This document shows, in pieces, positions 56,467 through 64,000 of a stretch of DNA of 64,000 nt. The notes beneath the pieces are model-generated. The model saw only the letters and a list, made by a program, of their open reading frames with translations, was not told the DNA's origin and did no database searches. Positions within the stretch are counted from its first letter, which is position 1; each line of letters opens with the position of its first letter. The DNA is from Ardenticatenaceae bacterium. GTDB lineage: Bacteria; Chloroflexota; Anaerolineae; Promineifilales; Promineifilaceae. Location of the stretch: NCBI GenBank assembly GCA_020634375.1, contig JACKBX010000005.1:310001-374000 (forward strand). Direction: 5' to 3'. The position numbers and the translations under genes were made by a program.

Positions 56467-58377
56467 TCATCCTTCACCCTTCATCCTTATGTATTCGTCT
56501 ACCACCTGCGACAGAATCTCCAATGGCATACTGCCGTTTGCCAGCACAACATTGTGGAACTCGCGCAAATCAAAGGCATCGCCCAGCGCATCCTGTGCCT
56601 TTTGCCGCTGCGCCAAAATCTCCATCATGCCGATTTTGTAGGCCACAGCCTGCCCCGGCCAGACAATGTACCGCGCAATCTGCCCTTCCACCATGCCGCG
56701 TGGATAGCCGGTGTTTGCCATCATGTAATCCACTGCCTCGTCAAATGTCCAGCCCTGTGTGTGAATGCCTGTATCTACCACCAGGCGCACGGCGCGGAAC
56801 AGCTCCGCCTGCAAACGGCCGATATTGCCATACGCATCCCCCTCATAAAAGCCCAATTCATAGGCCAACTGCTCTGCGTACAGCGCCCAGCCCTCGGTAT
56901 AGGCGGTGAAGCTGATGCCATTGCGGAAAGACGGCAGCCCTTGCAATTCTTGCATGATGGCAAGCTGGAAATGATGCCCCGGCACGGCTTCGTGATAGGC
57001 CAGCGTAGCCATGCCATACACCGCCTCCGAACCCTGATAGGTGGCGTAAAATGCGCCGGGACGCGAACCATCTACCGCCGGGCGCACATAGTAACCGCCA
57101 TAGGGCACACCGATGACGATCACGTCTGCCTGCGGACGCAGGTCAAAGGCTGGCCCTACATTTTGTTCTGCTTCGCTGATGATGGCCTCGTATTCGGCCA
57201 CGATGTCGTCGCCATAAAGTGTGCCGCCATCACGCGCCACCCGTGCCATCAATTCTGGCAAGCTCTCATCGGCAGGGTAGCCAAGTTCGGCAAACAGCAC
57301 GGCCGTCTCGGCCTGGATGCGCTCAACTTCTTGCAAGCCCAACTGGTGAATGTCGTCGGCGGTCATGTCGGTGGTGGAGTAGTGGCGCAGCAGGTAGTTG
57401 TAATAAGCCTCGCCATTGGGGAATTTCCAGATGCCGTCTTCGTCGGTGGCGATGGCCCGCTGCGCGGTGAGGGTGTCGGCCAGGGCTTGATAGGCGGGGA
57501 TGACGGCCGTTCCAATCACCTCCTCTGCCTCTGCCAGCAACGCCGCCTGATCTTCTGGCGTGATGCTGCTAAGAGGCATCATCTTCATCTCCAACGTGGT
57601 GTAAAAGGGCGTGCGCTGCGGGCTGTTGCGAGCGATGTCGTTGATGCCGCCCATCGTCCAGTTAATGGCCCAACGCGGCAGCACTACCCCCGCTTCCTCG
57701 CGCCGCTGCAAGCCATCAATAAGCTGTGCAAACTGGTCGCCTACCTGTGAAAGCCGAGCGATATAATCTTCCACATCCTGCTTATTGGTGATGGGGTGAA
57801 TGTCCGTGAAGAATTGCAGCGTGTCTTGATGTACGCTGGTGATGAAGAAGCTGACGGGGTAGTCGTTGTACATGAATTCATGTCCGGCCACGAGGTCAGT
57901 GAGGTACCACTCGTAAATGTCGTAGGATAGCTGCTGGTCGGGGGGCAATGAGTCGCGGTCGTAGGTGTGCAGTTGGTCGAGTACGGCCGTTTCCAATGCC
58001 TGTGTCTCGCGGATATAGTCATCAGAGAGATTGTTAAGTCGGTTGTTGTCCGTCTCAAACGCCTGTACCAGCCCCGCTTCGGTCACAAGTTGGGGACTAC
58101 GCAGCAGCAGGGCATAGTAAGATTGGTTGAAGAATTCTTCTAATGACAAGCCGTCCCACTGGGAAGCAGCAGGGGTGGCAGTGGGCGAGACAGGCTGGGC
58201 TGGGGATGATGTTGGGGTGGGAACGGCCGTTGCCGCTGCCACCTCTTCTGTTGGGACTTCACGAACATCCACCCCCGCAGGTGTCACAGACGGTGCGGCA
58301 TTTTCCATCCCGCCACAAGCCACCAGCAACAGCAACAATCCCATCAATAACGTAAAAGAAAAGCGTTTACCTATCAT
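56467..58377 (-). CDS. DUF885 family putative metallopeptidase, lipoprotein
   Basis: 636 residues from ATG 58377 (AGAGGTG upstream); the extension to 58401 is discarded. Lipobox LLLLLVACGG, then an Ala/Pro/Thr spacer to about 80. Family core: YHEAVPGHHFQLAIMQE (HExxxxHH, metal-binding type) near residue 487, AYTEGWALYAEQLA near 525, and GQAVAYKIGMMEIL near 590. DUF885 proteins are believed to be zinc-dependent peptidases related to M32-like folds. Membrane-anchored outside. The C-terminus is encoded within GGATGAAGG repeat words. Confidence 0.88.
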   Translation of the reverse strand: MIGKRFSFTLLMGLLLLLVACGGMENAAPSVTPAGVDVREVPTEEVAAATAVPTPTSSPAQPVSPTATPAASQWDGLSLEEFFNQSYYALLLRSPQLVTEAGLVQAFETDNNRLNNLSDDYIRETQALETAVLDQLHTYDRDSLPPDQQLSYDIYEWYLTDLVAGHEFMYNDYPVSFFITSVHQDTLQFFTDIHPITNKQDVEDYIARLSQVGDQFAQLIDGLQRREEAGVVLPRWAINWTMGGINDIARNSPQRTPFYTTLEMKMMPLSSITPEDQAALLAEAEEVIGTAVIPAYQALADTLTAQRAIATDEDGIWKFPNGEAYYNYLLRHYSTTDMTADDIHQLGLQEVERIQAETAVLFAELGYPADESLPELMARVARDGGTLYGDDIVAEYEAIISEAEQNVGPAFDLRPQADVIVIGVPYGGYYVRPAVDGSRPGAFYATYQGSEAVYGMATLAYHEAVPGHHFQLAIMQELQGLPSFRNGISFTAYTEGWALYAEQLAYELGFYEGDAYGNIGRLQAELFRAVRLVVDTGIHTQGWTFDEAVDYMMANTGYPRGMVEGQIARYIVWPGQAVAYKIGMMEILAQRQKAQDALGDAFDLREFHNVVLANGSMPLEILSQVVDEYIRMKGEG

Positions 58378-58603
58378 GACAATCACCTCTATTATTGGCA
58401 AGTAAGCAAGTGGCCTCTGATTATCGGTACTTGCACACTTGCAAAGCCGAGTATATTCATTAGACGAATAAATCGGTCAACTTTTGTTCTCATCTTTTGC
58501 CTATCATTTGGCAGCAAAGGGCAACGACAGGTATCATTGTCCAAATACGTTTAAACACGCCAACAAAGCGTAATCCACCCTGAAATTATTAAAAACCAGA
58601 ATG

Positions 58604-58670
58604 AACTGTTCAATGCGTAGGGAAATGCCTCCTTTCTGTAACATTTCCCCAGGCTAAACAGTTAAAGGAG
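58604..58670 (+). promoter_or_regulatory. Nested hairpin leader before the UroD-family gene
   Basis: Outer stem AACTGTT (58604-58610) / AACAGTT (58657-58663); inner stem GGGAAATG (58620-58627) / CATTTCCC (58642-58649). The outer stem ends at the base before AAAGGAG (58664-58670), so folding could affect ribosome access. The preceding spacer (58378-58603) shows only AT-rich promoter-like sequence. Confidence 0.5.
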
Positions 58671-58678
58671 TCAAACAA

Positions 58679-59662
58679 ATGGCGGATTGGAGCAAACGCC
58701 AACGATTAGAGGCAGTCATTGCTGGGGAACAACCAGACCGACTTCCAATAGCCCTATGGCGGCATTGGCCGGGAGACGATCAGGACGCTACCGCGCTTGC
58801 GGCAGCACATATCAAATGGCAGCAGGATTACGATTGGGATCTGCTAAAGATTGGCCCTGCCAGCAGTTATCCTGTCATTGACTGGGGCGTCAAAGACCGT
58901 TGGGTTGGGCACATCGAAGGAACCCGCGAAACCACCTTCTACCCCGTCCGCGAGCCTGAAGATTGGCTTAAACTGCAACCGCTAGACCCGTACCGGGGAA
59001 TGCTGGGTGAACAACTCGAAGCCCTGAAACAAATCAATGGCGCGGTGCATGAACGAGTACCCTTTATTGCCACAATCTTCTCGCCATTATCCCAGGCCAA
59101 GCATCTAGCGGGGCAAGAAAGAGTGAGTACGCATCTGCGCGAAAATCCTGGCGAGTTTCACCAGGGACTAGAAGTGATCACAGAAACGACGCTGCGCTTT
59201 GTGGAAGCGGCTAAAATGGCGGGCATTAGCGGCATTTTTTATGCAGTGCAGCACGCCCGCTACCCGCTGCTCAGTCGGGATGAGTTTATTACGTTTGGCC
59301 GCGTGTATGATTTGCAAGTGCTTTCAGCCGTGCAGGATTTGTGGTGCAATATGCTGCATGTACACAGTACAGACATTATGTTTGACCTGGTAGCAAACTA
59401 CCCCGTACACTTTGTAAACTGGCATGACCGTGAGACCTCCGTAACTCTGGAAGATGGGCTGACGCGTATCCGCCGCGCCGCCAGCGGTGGCATCAGCCAG
59501 TGGACCATGCACCAGGAAGAGCCAAGTGGTGTATTGGATGAAGCACGGGACGCCATTCAACAGACGAACGGCCGTCGCCTGATGCTAGGAACCGGCTGTG
59601 TGATTATGACCACCACCCCCACACGCAATATCCGCGCCCTCCGCGAATGCGTCAACCATTAA
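58679..59662 (+). CDS. Uroporphyrinogen decarboxylase-family protein
   Basis: 327 residues; AAAGGAG 8 nt upstream. The start KRQRLEAVIAGEQPDRLPIA is the UroD-family N-terminus, with RHWP following. Later motifs (ATIFSPLSQAKHLAG, MAGISGIFYAVQHARYPLLS, MLHVHSTDIMFDLVANYPVH) fit the TIM-barrel. It is shorter than HemE (about 340-350) and lacks its standard substrate signature. Methyltransferase-like (MtaA/CmuA) and other non-haem relatives are more likely. No haem genes are nearby. Confidence 0.82.
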   Translation: MADWSKRQRLEAVIAGEQPDRLPIALWRHWPGDDQDATALAAAHIKWQQDYDWDLLKIGPASSYPVIDWGVKDRWVGHIEGTRETTFYPVREPEDWLKLQPLDPYRGMLGEQLEALKQINGAVHERVPFIATIFSPLSQAKHLAGQERVSTHLRENPGEFHQGLEVITETTLRFVEAAKMAGISGIFYAVQHARYPLLSRDEFITFGRVYDLQVLSAVQDLWCNMLHVHSTDIMFDLVANYPVHFVNWHDRETSVTLEDGLTRIRRAASGGISQWTMHQEEPSGVLDEARDAIQQTNGRRLMLGTGCVIMTTTPTRNIRALRECVNH

Positions 59663-59728
59663 GCTAGAGGCTAGAGCTAGAGATAGAGGGGTGCACGCTT
59701 GCCTCTATCTCTCGCTCTAGCTCTATCC
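59663..59728. repeat. TAGAG-word inverted repeat between convergent genes
   Basis: GCTAGAGGCTAGAGCTAGAG words, then GGGTGCACGCTTG, then CCTCTATCTCTCGCTCTAGC. Hairpin between the UroD-family and epimerase genes; probably ends both transcripts. Confidence 0.7.
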
Positions 59729-60742
59729 TTTCTGGTAGCGTTTCATAATATTCGGAATCAAATACTCATCAAACGCCCGCGCCGCGTCATAGTCTGGTTT
59801 CCAGCCCCAGTCACGCCGTGCGGCATTATCATTAATCCCCGCAGGCCAACTATCCACAATTCCCTGCCGCCGCGAGTCAATCTCATAGCTAATCTCCGCA
59901 TCGGGAAACGCATTCATGACCCGTTCCCGTATCTCTTCTGTAGAAATACTGAACCCAGTCACGTTATACACATCCCGCGTCAGCGCTTCTCGTGGCGCTC
60001 TCGCCAGCAGCAGCAGCGACTTGACAGCATCTGGCATCGCCATAAACGGCAGGTGGCTGTCTGAACGCACAAAGCAGGCATAAGGCTTGCCTTGTGCTGC
60101 CGCATGAATCATTTCTGGGCCGTAATCCGTCGTGCCCCCGGTGGGTAGGGTAAAGGCGCTGATTAAGCCAGGAAAGCGCAGGCTGCGGAAATCAATCATC
60201 ACCGGGCGGTTAACCGACAACTGCTGGTAATGGTGGCTAAAATAAGCGCCAAGCTGCTCGCAGTACAACTTGTTGCAGCCATACATGGTTGTGGGCATAT
60301 TCCAATCCCATTCGCGCACAAGTTGGTCGCGTGCTTTTATCTCCAGGCTGGGTATCCCATAAGCCGCAATGGAGCTGGGAAACATAAACAAGACCGGACG
60401 GTTACGTGCCTGGGATTGCTCTGCGGCCATCTTCAACAGGACGAGCGTGCCATCCACGTTGACGCGGTGCGCCAATTCTGGGGAAAACTCCGCCCGTGTA
60501 GAGAGCAGGGCCGCCAGATGGAAAATAACGTCAAAATCGTACTGGGTGACTAATCGTGCAAATAGACGTTCATCAAGGATGTCGCCGACAATGTGTGTGC
60601 TCTTGCCCTGAAGGTCGTCGGGCATGGCTTGCAAGTCCATCGTGAGGAGTTTGTTGTTGGCGCCATTGGCCGAAAGCTGCTGCACCAGGGCCTGCCCGAT
60701 TTCACCGGCGGCTCCTGTAATTAAGATGACTTTTTCGCGCAT
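59723..60742 (-). CDS. NAD-dependent epimerase/dehydratase, L-threonine 3-dehydrogenase-like
   Basis: 339 residues. Rossmann motif ITGAAGEIGQALVQQL at the N-terminus, FHLAALLSTRAEFSPELAHR, and the catalytic pair in TMYGCNKLYCEQLG (YxxxK). RSLRFPGLISAFTLPTGGTT and the C-terminal GWKPDYDAARAFDEYL match the short-chain threonine dehydrogenases related to GalE. It would oxidise threonine to 2-amino-3-ketobutyrate; no kbl gene is next to it. Confidence 0.85.
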   Translation of the reverse strand: MREKVILITGAAGEIGQALVQQLSANGANNKLLTMDLQAMPDDLQGKSTHIVGDILDERLFARLVTQYDFDVIFHLAALLSTRAEFSPELAHRVNVDGTLVLLKMAAEQSQARNRPVLFMFPSSIAAYGIPSLEIKARDQLVREWDWNMPTTMYGCNKLYCEQLGAYFSHHYQQLSVNRPVMIDFRSLRFPGLISAFTLPTGGTTDYGPEMIHAAAQGKPYACFVRSDSHLPFMAMPDAVKSLLLLARAPREALTRDVYNVTGFSISTEEIRERVMNAFPDAEISYEIDSRRQGIVDSWPAGINDNAARRDWGWKPDYDAARAFDEYLIPNIMKRYQKG

Positions 60743-60949
60743 GAATCGCTCCTTTCAGTGTGAAATGTTGGGAAAGTGGTGGGGATACGGCCGTTGCCGA
60801 CCCATCCCGCACCTTCAATTTTACCCCTCTTGTACGCTTACTGGTAGCGCACACGAAATCACCCTTCAGCCCCCACCCCTCCCAAATTACCCATTCCCCT
60901 TTGAAGCGTTTATAATCACAGGCTATCTACGCTTATCGTGGAGGCATTG

Positions 60950-61585
60950 ATGATCAAAATCCTGCAACTGCCATTAGGCCCCCTACAAACCAACTGCTAT
61001 TTATTAGGCTGCGAACAGACCATGCAAGCAGCCATTATCGATCCTGCATGGAACGGCCGTGCCATTGCCGCCACCGCCGACGAACAAGGCTGGGAAATCA
61101 CCCACATCCTCCTCACCCACAGCCACTTCGACCACATAGGCGGGCTGGCCGAACTCAAAGGCGTCATTAACGCCCCCATTTACATCCACCCCGACGCCAT
61201 CCCCCTGCTGCAAATGGCAACCATGCAAGCCGCCCTATTCCAATTACGCATTCCCGCTCCGCCTCCCCCCGACGAAATGCTCAGCGATGGGCAAGTCATC
61301 ACCATAGGCAACTGCGACGTGACCGTCATTTACACACCCGGCCACGCCCCAGGGCACGTCAGCTTCTACTTGCCAGAGCATGAGGTCGTATTTGACGGCG
61401 ATGTACTCTTCCAACAGGGAATCGGCCGTACCGATTTGGACGGCGGTGATTACGAACTGCTCATTCAAACCATTCAGGAAAAACTGCTGACACTGCCCGA
61501 CGAAACACACGTCCTATCCGGGCATGGCCCCGCCACTACCATCGGTGAAGAACGCAAATGGAACCCATTTCTGCGGGAAATATAA
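60950..61585 (+). CDS. MBL-fold hydrolase (glyoxalase II-like)
   Basis: 211 residues from ATG 60950, chosen because GGAGG lies 5 nt upstream; a GTG at 60938 is in frame. Metal ligands: THSHFDHIGG (HxHxDH), TPGHAPGHVSFYL, FDGDVLFQQGIGRTDL and LSGHGPATTIGEE. It probably cleaves a thioester such as an acyl-glutathione or bacillithiol analogue. TATAAT near 60911 is a candidate -10. Confidence 0.92.
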   Translation: MIKILQLPLGPLQTNCYLLGCEQTMQAAIIDPAWNGRAIAATADEQGWEITHILLTHSHFDHIGGLAELKGVINAPIYIHPDAIPLLQMATMQAALFQLRIPAPPPPDEMLSDGQVITIGNCDVTVIYTPGHAPGHVSFYLPEHEVVFDGDVLFQQGIGRTDLDGGDYELLIQTIQEKLLTLPDETHVLSGHGPATTIGEERKWNPFLREI

Positions 61586-61588
61586 TCG

Positions 61589-61650
61589 ATAACCAACTAC
61601 TGATAACTGGTTACTGACTACTGACTACTGGTTACTGGTTACTGACTATC
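61589..61650. repeat. ACTGGTTACTG-word repeat between convergent genes
   Basis: About eight degenerate (T)AACTACTGATAACTGGTTACTG words in one orientation. The last ones encode the C-terminal DSQ and stop of the LysM gene. Same family as 6582-6655 and 63841-63933. Confidence 0.75.
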
Positions 61651-62991
61651 AAGTGTAGGCGTTAAAGTTGGCGTAGCCGTCGGTGTGGGTGTGGGCGTAG
61701 GCACCGCGCCCAACCAGGAAAACGATCCGTCCTCACTAGTTTCCCCGCCATAGGTATAAATAAACTGCCCATCGCTGCGGTGGCCCGTCACCTGCACAAT
61801 ACTCACCCGCCAGCGGAACAAATGCGTTTCAACCATATCCGGCCGCCAATCCGATGGCACATGAAAAGCAGTATCCCGTGTGAAGGCACGATAGGGCGGC
61901 TGATCAACTGCATCCAAATCGAGCAGTTCCACCATATACCATTCTTCCGCACCCAGGTCTTTCACGGCCGCCCACTGCAAAGTAAACCCATCTTGCGGCG
62001 GCTCAATCACAGTTCCGTTGGCGGGATACAGCAAGTACGGCCCCGGCAAAGGCGCAGTCGGCGAAGGCGTTGGCGACGGCCCCGGCGTCGGTGGCAAATT
62101 GCCGCCATAAATAATCTCAGGAATGCAAAGCGTGTCGCCACGCTGCAAGATCGTATCATTGGTCAGGCGGTTCACTTGCAAGAACAAGTTGAAATCAATG
62201 TCGTACCGTGCCGCAATCCCCGATATAGAATCACCATATTCCACTTCATGCCGTTGGCAATCCGTCGGATCGGCAATCACCACCTCGCCGTTAATTTCTT
62301 CGGCTACCGGGACCAAAGGCGGCGTGGCCGTCGGCCAGGGGATGAGCAATGTTTGGCCCAATTGAATCGGTGTATCTACCGTAAACCCATTGCTGCTGGC
62401 GATACTTTCCATCGACACGCGATAGCGCAAAGATAAGCCAATAAGGGTTTCGCCGCTGACCACTTCATGAGAAAGCGGTGGTTCTGGCGTCACAGTTGGG
62501 GCAGGGGTAAGGGTGAGGGTTGGCGTGGCACTGGGACGCGGGGTTTCGGTGGGCCAGGGTGTCCAGGTGGGTGTGTGGCTGGGAGTAGGCGGGATGGGCG
62601 TCACGCTGGGGAACAAGGCCACAGCAATACCAGGCGATTGAAAGCGCAAAATCAGGGCGCTGATGATGAGGATGAAGAGGGCAAACACGGCCGTCATCCA
62701 ACGCACACCCATCATATGCCAATCTCGCGGTTTTGCAGAGGAGCGGGGGCGGGACGGCCGTTCCTGCTCCACTTTGGCTTCTTCAACAGCAGGAGAGGCA
62801 GACTGTGCGGCCTCAAGCTGCGGGGCAGAATCGGGCAGCGGCTCCGGTGTGGGAGGAACGACAACAGGCAGTTCTTCTCCACACATCAAGCATTGGGTAG
62901 CTCCCTCATCAACAACCGTATCGCAGTTTGGACAACGGCGCGGTTCGGACGAAAGCGCCGGTTCCTGCGGTGTGTTTGCAGATTCACTCAT
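61639..62991 (-). CDS. Zinc-ribbon membrane protein with extracellular LysM domains
   Basis: 450 residues from ATG 62991. TATAAT at 63002-63007 lies about 10 bp upstream, so the mRNA is nearly leaderless; longer frames to 63219 are rejected. Residues about 15-40 form a zinc ribbon (CPNCDTVVDEG, CLMCGEEL). One membrane helix (MTAVFALFILIISALIL) lies near 105. A Pro/Thr linker, then two LysM domains (HEVVSGETLIGLSLRYRVSM; HEVEYGDSISGIAARYDIDF), another linker, a C-terminal beta domain of about 100 residues, and a PTPT tail. It probably links cytosolic zinc-ribbon contacts to peptidoglycan or glycan outside. Confidence 0.88.
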   Translation of the reverse strand: MSESANTPQEPALSSEPRRCPNCDTVVDEGATQCLMCGEELPVVVPPTPEPLPDSAPQLEAAQSASPAVEEAKVEQERPSRPRSSAKPRDWHMMGVRWMTAVFALFILIISALILRFQSPGIAVALFPSVTPIPPTPSHTPTWTPWPTETPRPSATPTLTLTPAPTVTPEPPLSHEVVSGETLIGLSLRYRVSMESIASSNGFTVDTPIQLGQTLLIPWPTATPPLVPVAEEINGEVVIADPTDCQRHEVEYGDSISGIAARYDIDFNLFLQVNRLTNDTILQRGDTLCIPEIIYGGNLPPTPGPSPTPSPTAPLPGPYLLYPANGTVIEPPQDGFTLQWAAVKDLGAEEWYMVELLDLDAVDQPPYRAFTRDTAFHVPSDWRPDMVETHLFRWRVSIVQVTGHRSDGQFIYTYGGETSEDGSFSWLGAVPTPTPTPTATPTLTPTLDSQ

Positions 62992-63111
62992 AAGACGCGG
63001 CATTATAACAGAGTTGCTTCCGGTCACAAAAAGCACAGCCCTGCATCTAAATAGGAGATGAGCGCCCAAAGGCTGGCGTAAGGCCAGCGCTGACGGTACT
63101 ATCAGATAAAT

Positions 63112-63363
63112 ATGGGTGATATGCAAACGGGCAGCAAACAGTATTGGTGGAAAAAGAGCGAAGAAGCTGCGGAAACGGCCGTTCCGCAAATGACCGTCTC
63201 TGCCAAAGAAGACACCCAACCCGGTGATCTTTGTCTGCTAACAACCCCAAAAGCAGGCGATACCTGCCCCTTCTGTCATGAAGGCGAGCTTCACTACGAT
63301 GGCCTATTCCTTCTCGTGTGCAATCGCTGCAATAAAATTGCCGAAGGCGGCTGCTTCACCTGA
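63112..63363 (+). CDS. Small zinc-ribbon protein
   Basis: 83 residues (or 80 from the ATG at 63121). Four cysteines in TCPFCHEGEL and LVCNRCNKIAEGG form a C4 zinc ribbon. The N-terminal half is unstructured and unrecognised. It lies 54 bp before the OsmC gene on the same strand, possibly co-transcribed. Confidence 0.7.
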   Translation: MGDMQTGSKQYWWKKSEEAAETAVPQMTVSAKEDTQPGDLCLLTTPKAGDTCPFCHEGELHYDGLFLLVCNRCNKIAEGGCFT

Positions 63364-63417
63364 TAACACCCCCAACGGAGGCGTGTCCTCCGCAATACAA
63401 AAAGGAGCAAATGAAAC

Positions 63418-63840
63418 ATGGAAGCATCAGTAGTTTGGAATGGAAATATGAGCTTTACCGGCACGGCCAACAGCGGCTTCACCGTTGAACTAGATGCCGA
63501 CACAGGCGTTGGCGGTGATAACGGCGGCTTCCGCCCTATGGAACTCATAGCGATGGGTTTGGTCGGCTGCACAGCGATGGACGTCATTTCCATTATGAAG
63601 AAGAAGCGGCAAGACGTAACACGGTTTGAAGTGAAAACCCATCTGGAACAAGCAGAACAACACCCAAAAGTATTTACTAAAGCGGTGATTGAGTATATTT
63701 TTTACGGCCGTAACCTCGACCCAGCCGCAGCCGAACGCTCGATTGAGCTTTCAGAAAAACGCTACTGCCCGGCACAGGGAATGTTGAACCAGGTCATGCC
63801 CATTGAGTTGAAGTACACGCTGATTGAAGAAAGTGAATAG
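63418..63840 (+). CDS. OsmC/Ohr-family peroxiredoxin-like protein
   Basis: 140 residues. AAAAAGGAG lies 11 nt upstream. The two redox cysteines are in LVGCTAMDVISIM (near residue 58) and KRYCPAQGML (near 119), as in OsmC/YhfA-type hydroperoxide reductases. FRPMELIAMGL precedes the first Cys. It reduces organic hydroperoxides in the cytosol with a dithiol donor. Confidence 0.92.
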   Translation: MEASVVWNGNMSFTGTANSGFTVELDADTGVGGDNGGFRPMELIAMGLVGCTAMDVISIMKKKRQDVTRFEVKTHLEQAEQHPKVFTKAVIEYIFYGRNLDPAAAERSIELSEKRYCPAQGMLNQVMPIELKYTLIEESE

Positions 63841-63933
63841 TGGTCAGCGATCAGTATTCAGTGGTCAGTAATCAGTAGCGCCCTACTGACCACTGAATAC
63901 TGAATACTGAATACTGGTTATTGGTCACTGATG
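63841..63933. repeat. CAGTGGTCAG / CTGACCACTG-word inverted repeat
   Basis: Directly after the OsmC stop: words of the CAGTATTCAGTGGTCAGTAA type, GCGCCC, then CTGACCACTGAATACTGAAT words. Long imperfect hairpin between convergent genes. Confidence 0.75.
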
Positions 63934-64000
63934 ACCGTTCCCACGGCCGTTTCCGGCAACACCAACAACTGCCGCAAATTCCCCGGTTCCAGCCCAGAGA
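63918..64000 (-). CDS. C-terminal end of a gene entering from the right edge
   Basis: 26 codons ending in TAA read SGLEPGNLRQLLVLPETAVG and TVISDQ. The frame has coding-like bias and the usual in-frame octamer (ETAV). Too little to identify. Confidence 0.5.
   Translation of the reverse strand, partial: SGLEPGNLRQLLVLPETAVGTVISDQ

Noticed and set aside
58604..58670. Cobalamin or haem riboswitch before the UroD-family gene
   Set aside because: Too short, and no B12-box or other conserved riboswitch sequence is visible.
1..64000. tRNA or rRNA genes, or a replication origin
   Set aside because: I looked for clover-leaf and CCA-end patterns, rRNA signatures and DnaA-box clusters and saw none. 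This is by eye and not exhaustive.

Overview
The window looks like a chromosomal segment of a Chloroflexota bacterium, probably Anaerolineae-like. This is inferred from protein style: secreted proteins with Pro/Thr-rich PTPTP linkers, LysM and lamin-tail proteins, a short Leu/Ile-rich C-terminal tail on a giant exoprotein (YIPILLNNP), an effector-associated-domain-like protein and a type III glutamine synthetase. No rRNA, tRNA, phage or complete transposon was seen.

Layout. 1-3.5 kb: a leftward secreted beta-helix protein whose C-terminal C25-like peptidase region runs off the left edge, with 19 SPEVF pentapeptide repeats between the two parts. 3.9-5.4 kb: PadR regulator under a perfect 50-bp palindrome, overlapping a CPBP membrane protease. 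5.7-8.6 kb: sulfate activation (cysD, fused cysN-cysC). 8.6-13 kb: HtrA-like lipoprotein protease, EAD-like membrane protein, lamin-tail/PPC exoprotein, methyltransferase, VOC protein. 13.3-17.6 kb: PAS histidine kinase, rpe, tkt. 17.7-19.4 kb: a decayed region with remnants of a STAND/TPR regulator and a perfect 56-bp palindrome. 19.4-31.6 kb: one 4,064-residue modular exoprotein. 32-45 kb: a nitrogen block (gltD, gltB, amt, type III glnA) followed by a GAF-GAF histidine kinase and an ANTAR response regulator. This combination, with a strong terminator inside the amt leader, suggests RNA-level antitermination. 45-64 kb: methyltransferase, GH16-like protein, pseudo-receiver OmpR regulator, O-antigen ligase-like protein, uvrA, small VOC/DUF1801/GNAT proteins, degenerate K+-channel-like protein, enoyl-CoA hydratase, DUF885 lipoprotein, UroD-family protein, threonine-dehydrogenase-like epimerase, MBL hydrolase, zinc-ribbon/LysM protein, OsmC protein.

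Two genome-scale signals stand out. First, the octamer palindrome ACGGCCGT occurs about 110 times (counted by eye) in 64 kb, in genes and spacers, where roughly one copy would be expected by chance. It recalls the cyanobacterial HIP1 phenomenon. Second, many spacers hold hairpin elements built from degenerate tandem short words (CAGTAATC, GTGAAACG, GGATGAAGG, TAGAG, GTGTCAGG). Similar word elements sit in frame inside gltB (twice), gltD, uvrA and the giant exoprotein, and encode the last residues of several other proteins. This resembles Rickettsia palindromic elements in behaviour but not in visible sequence.
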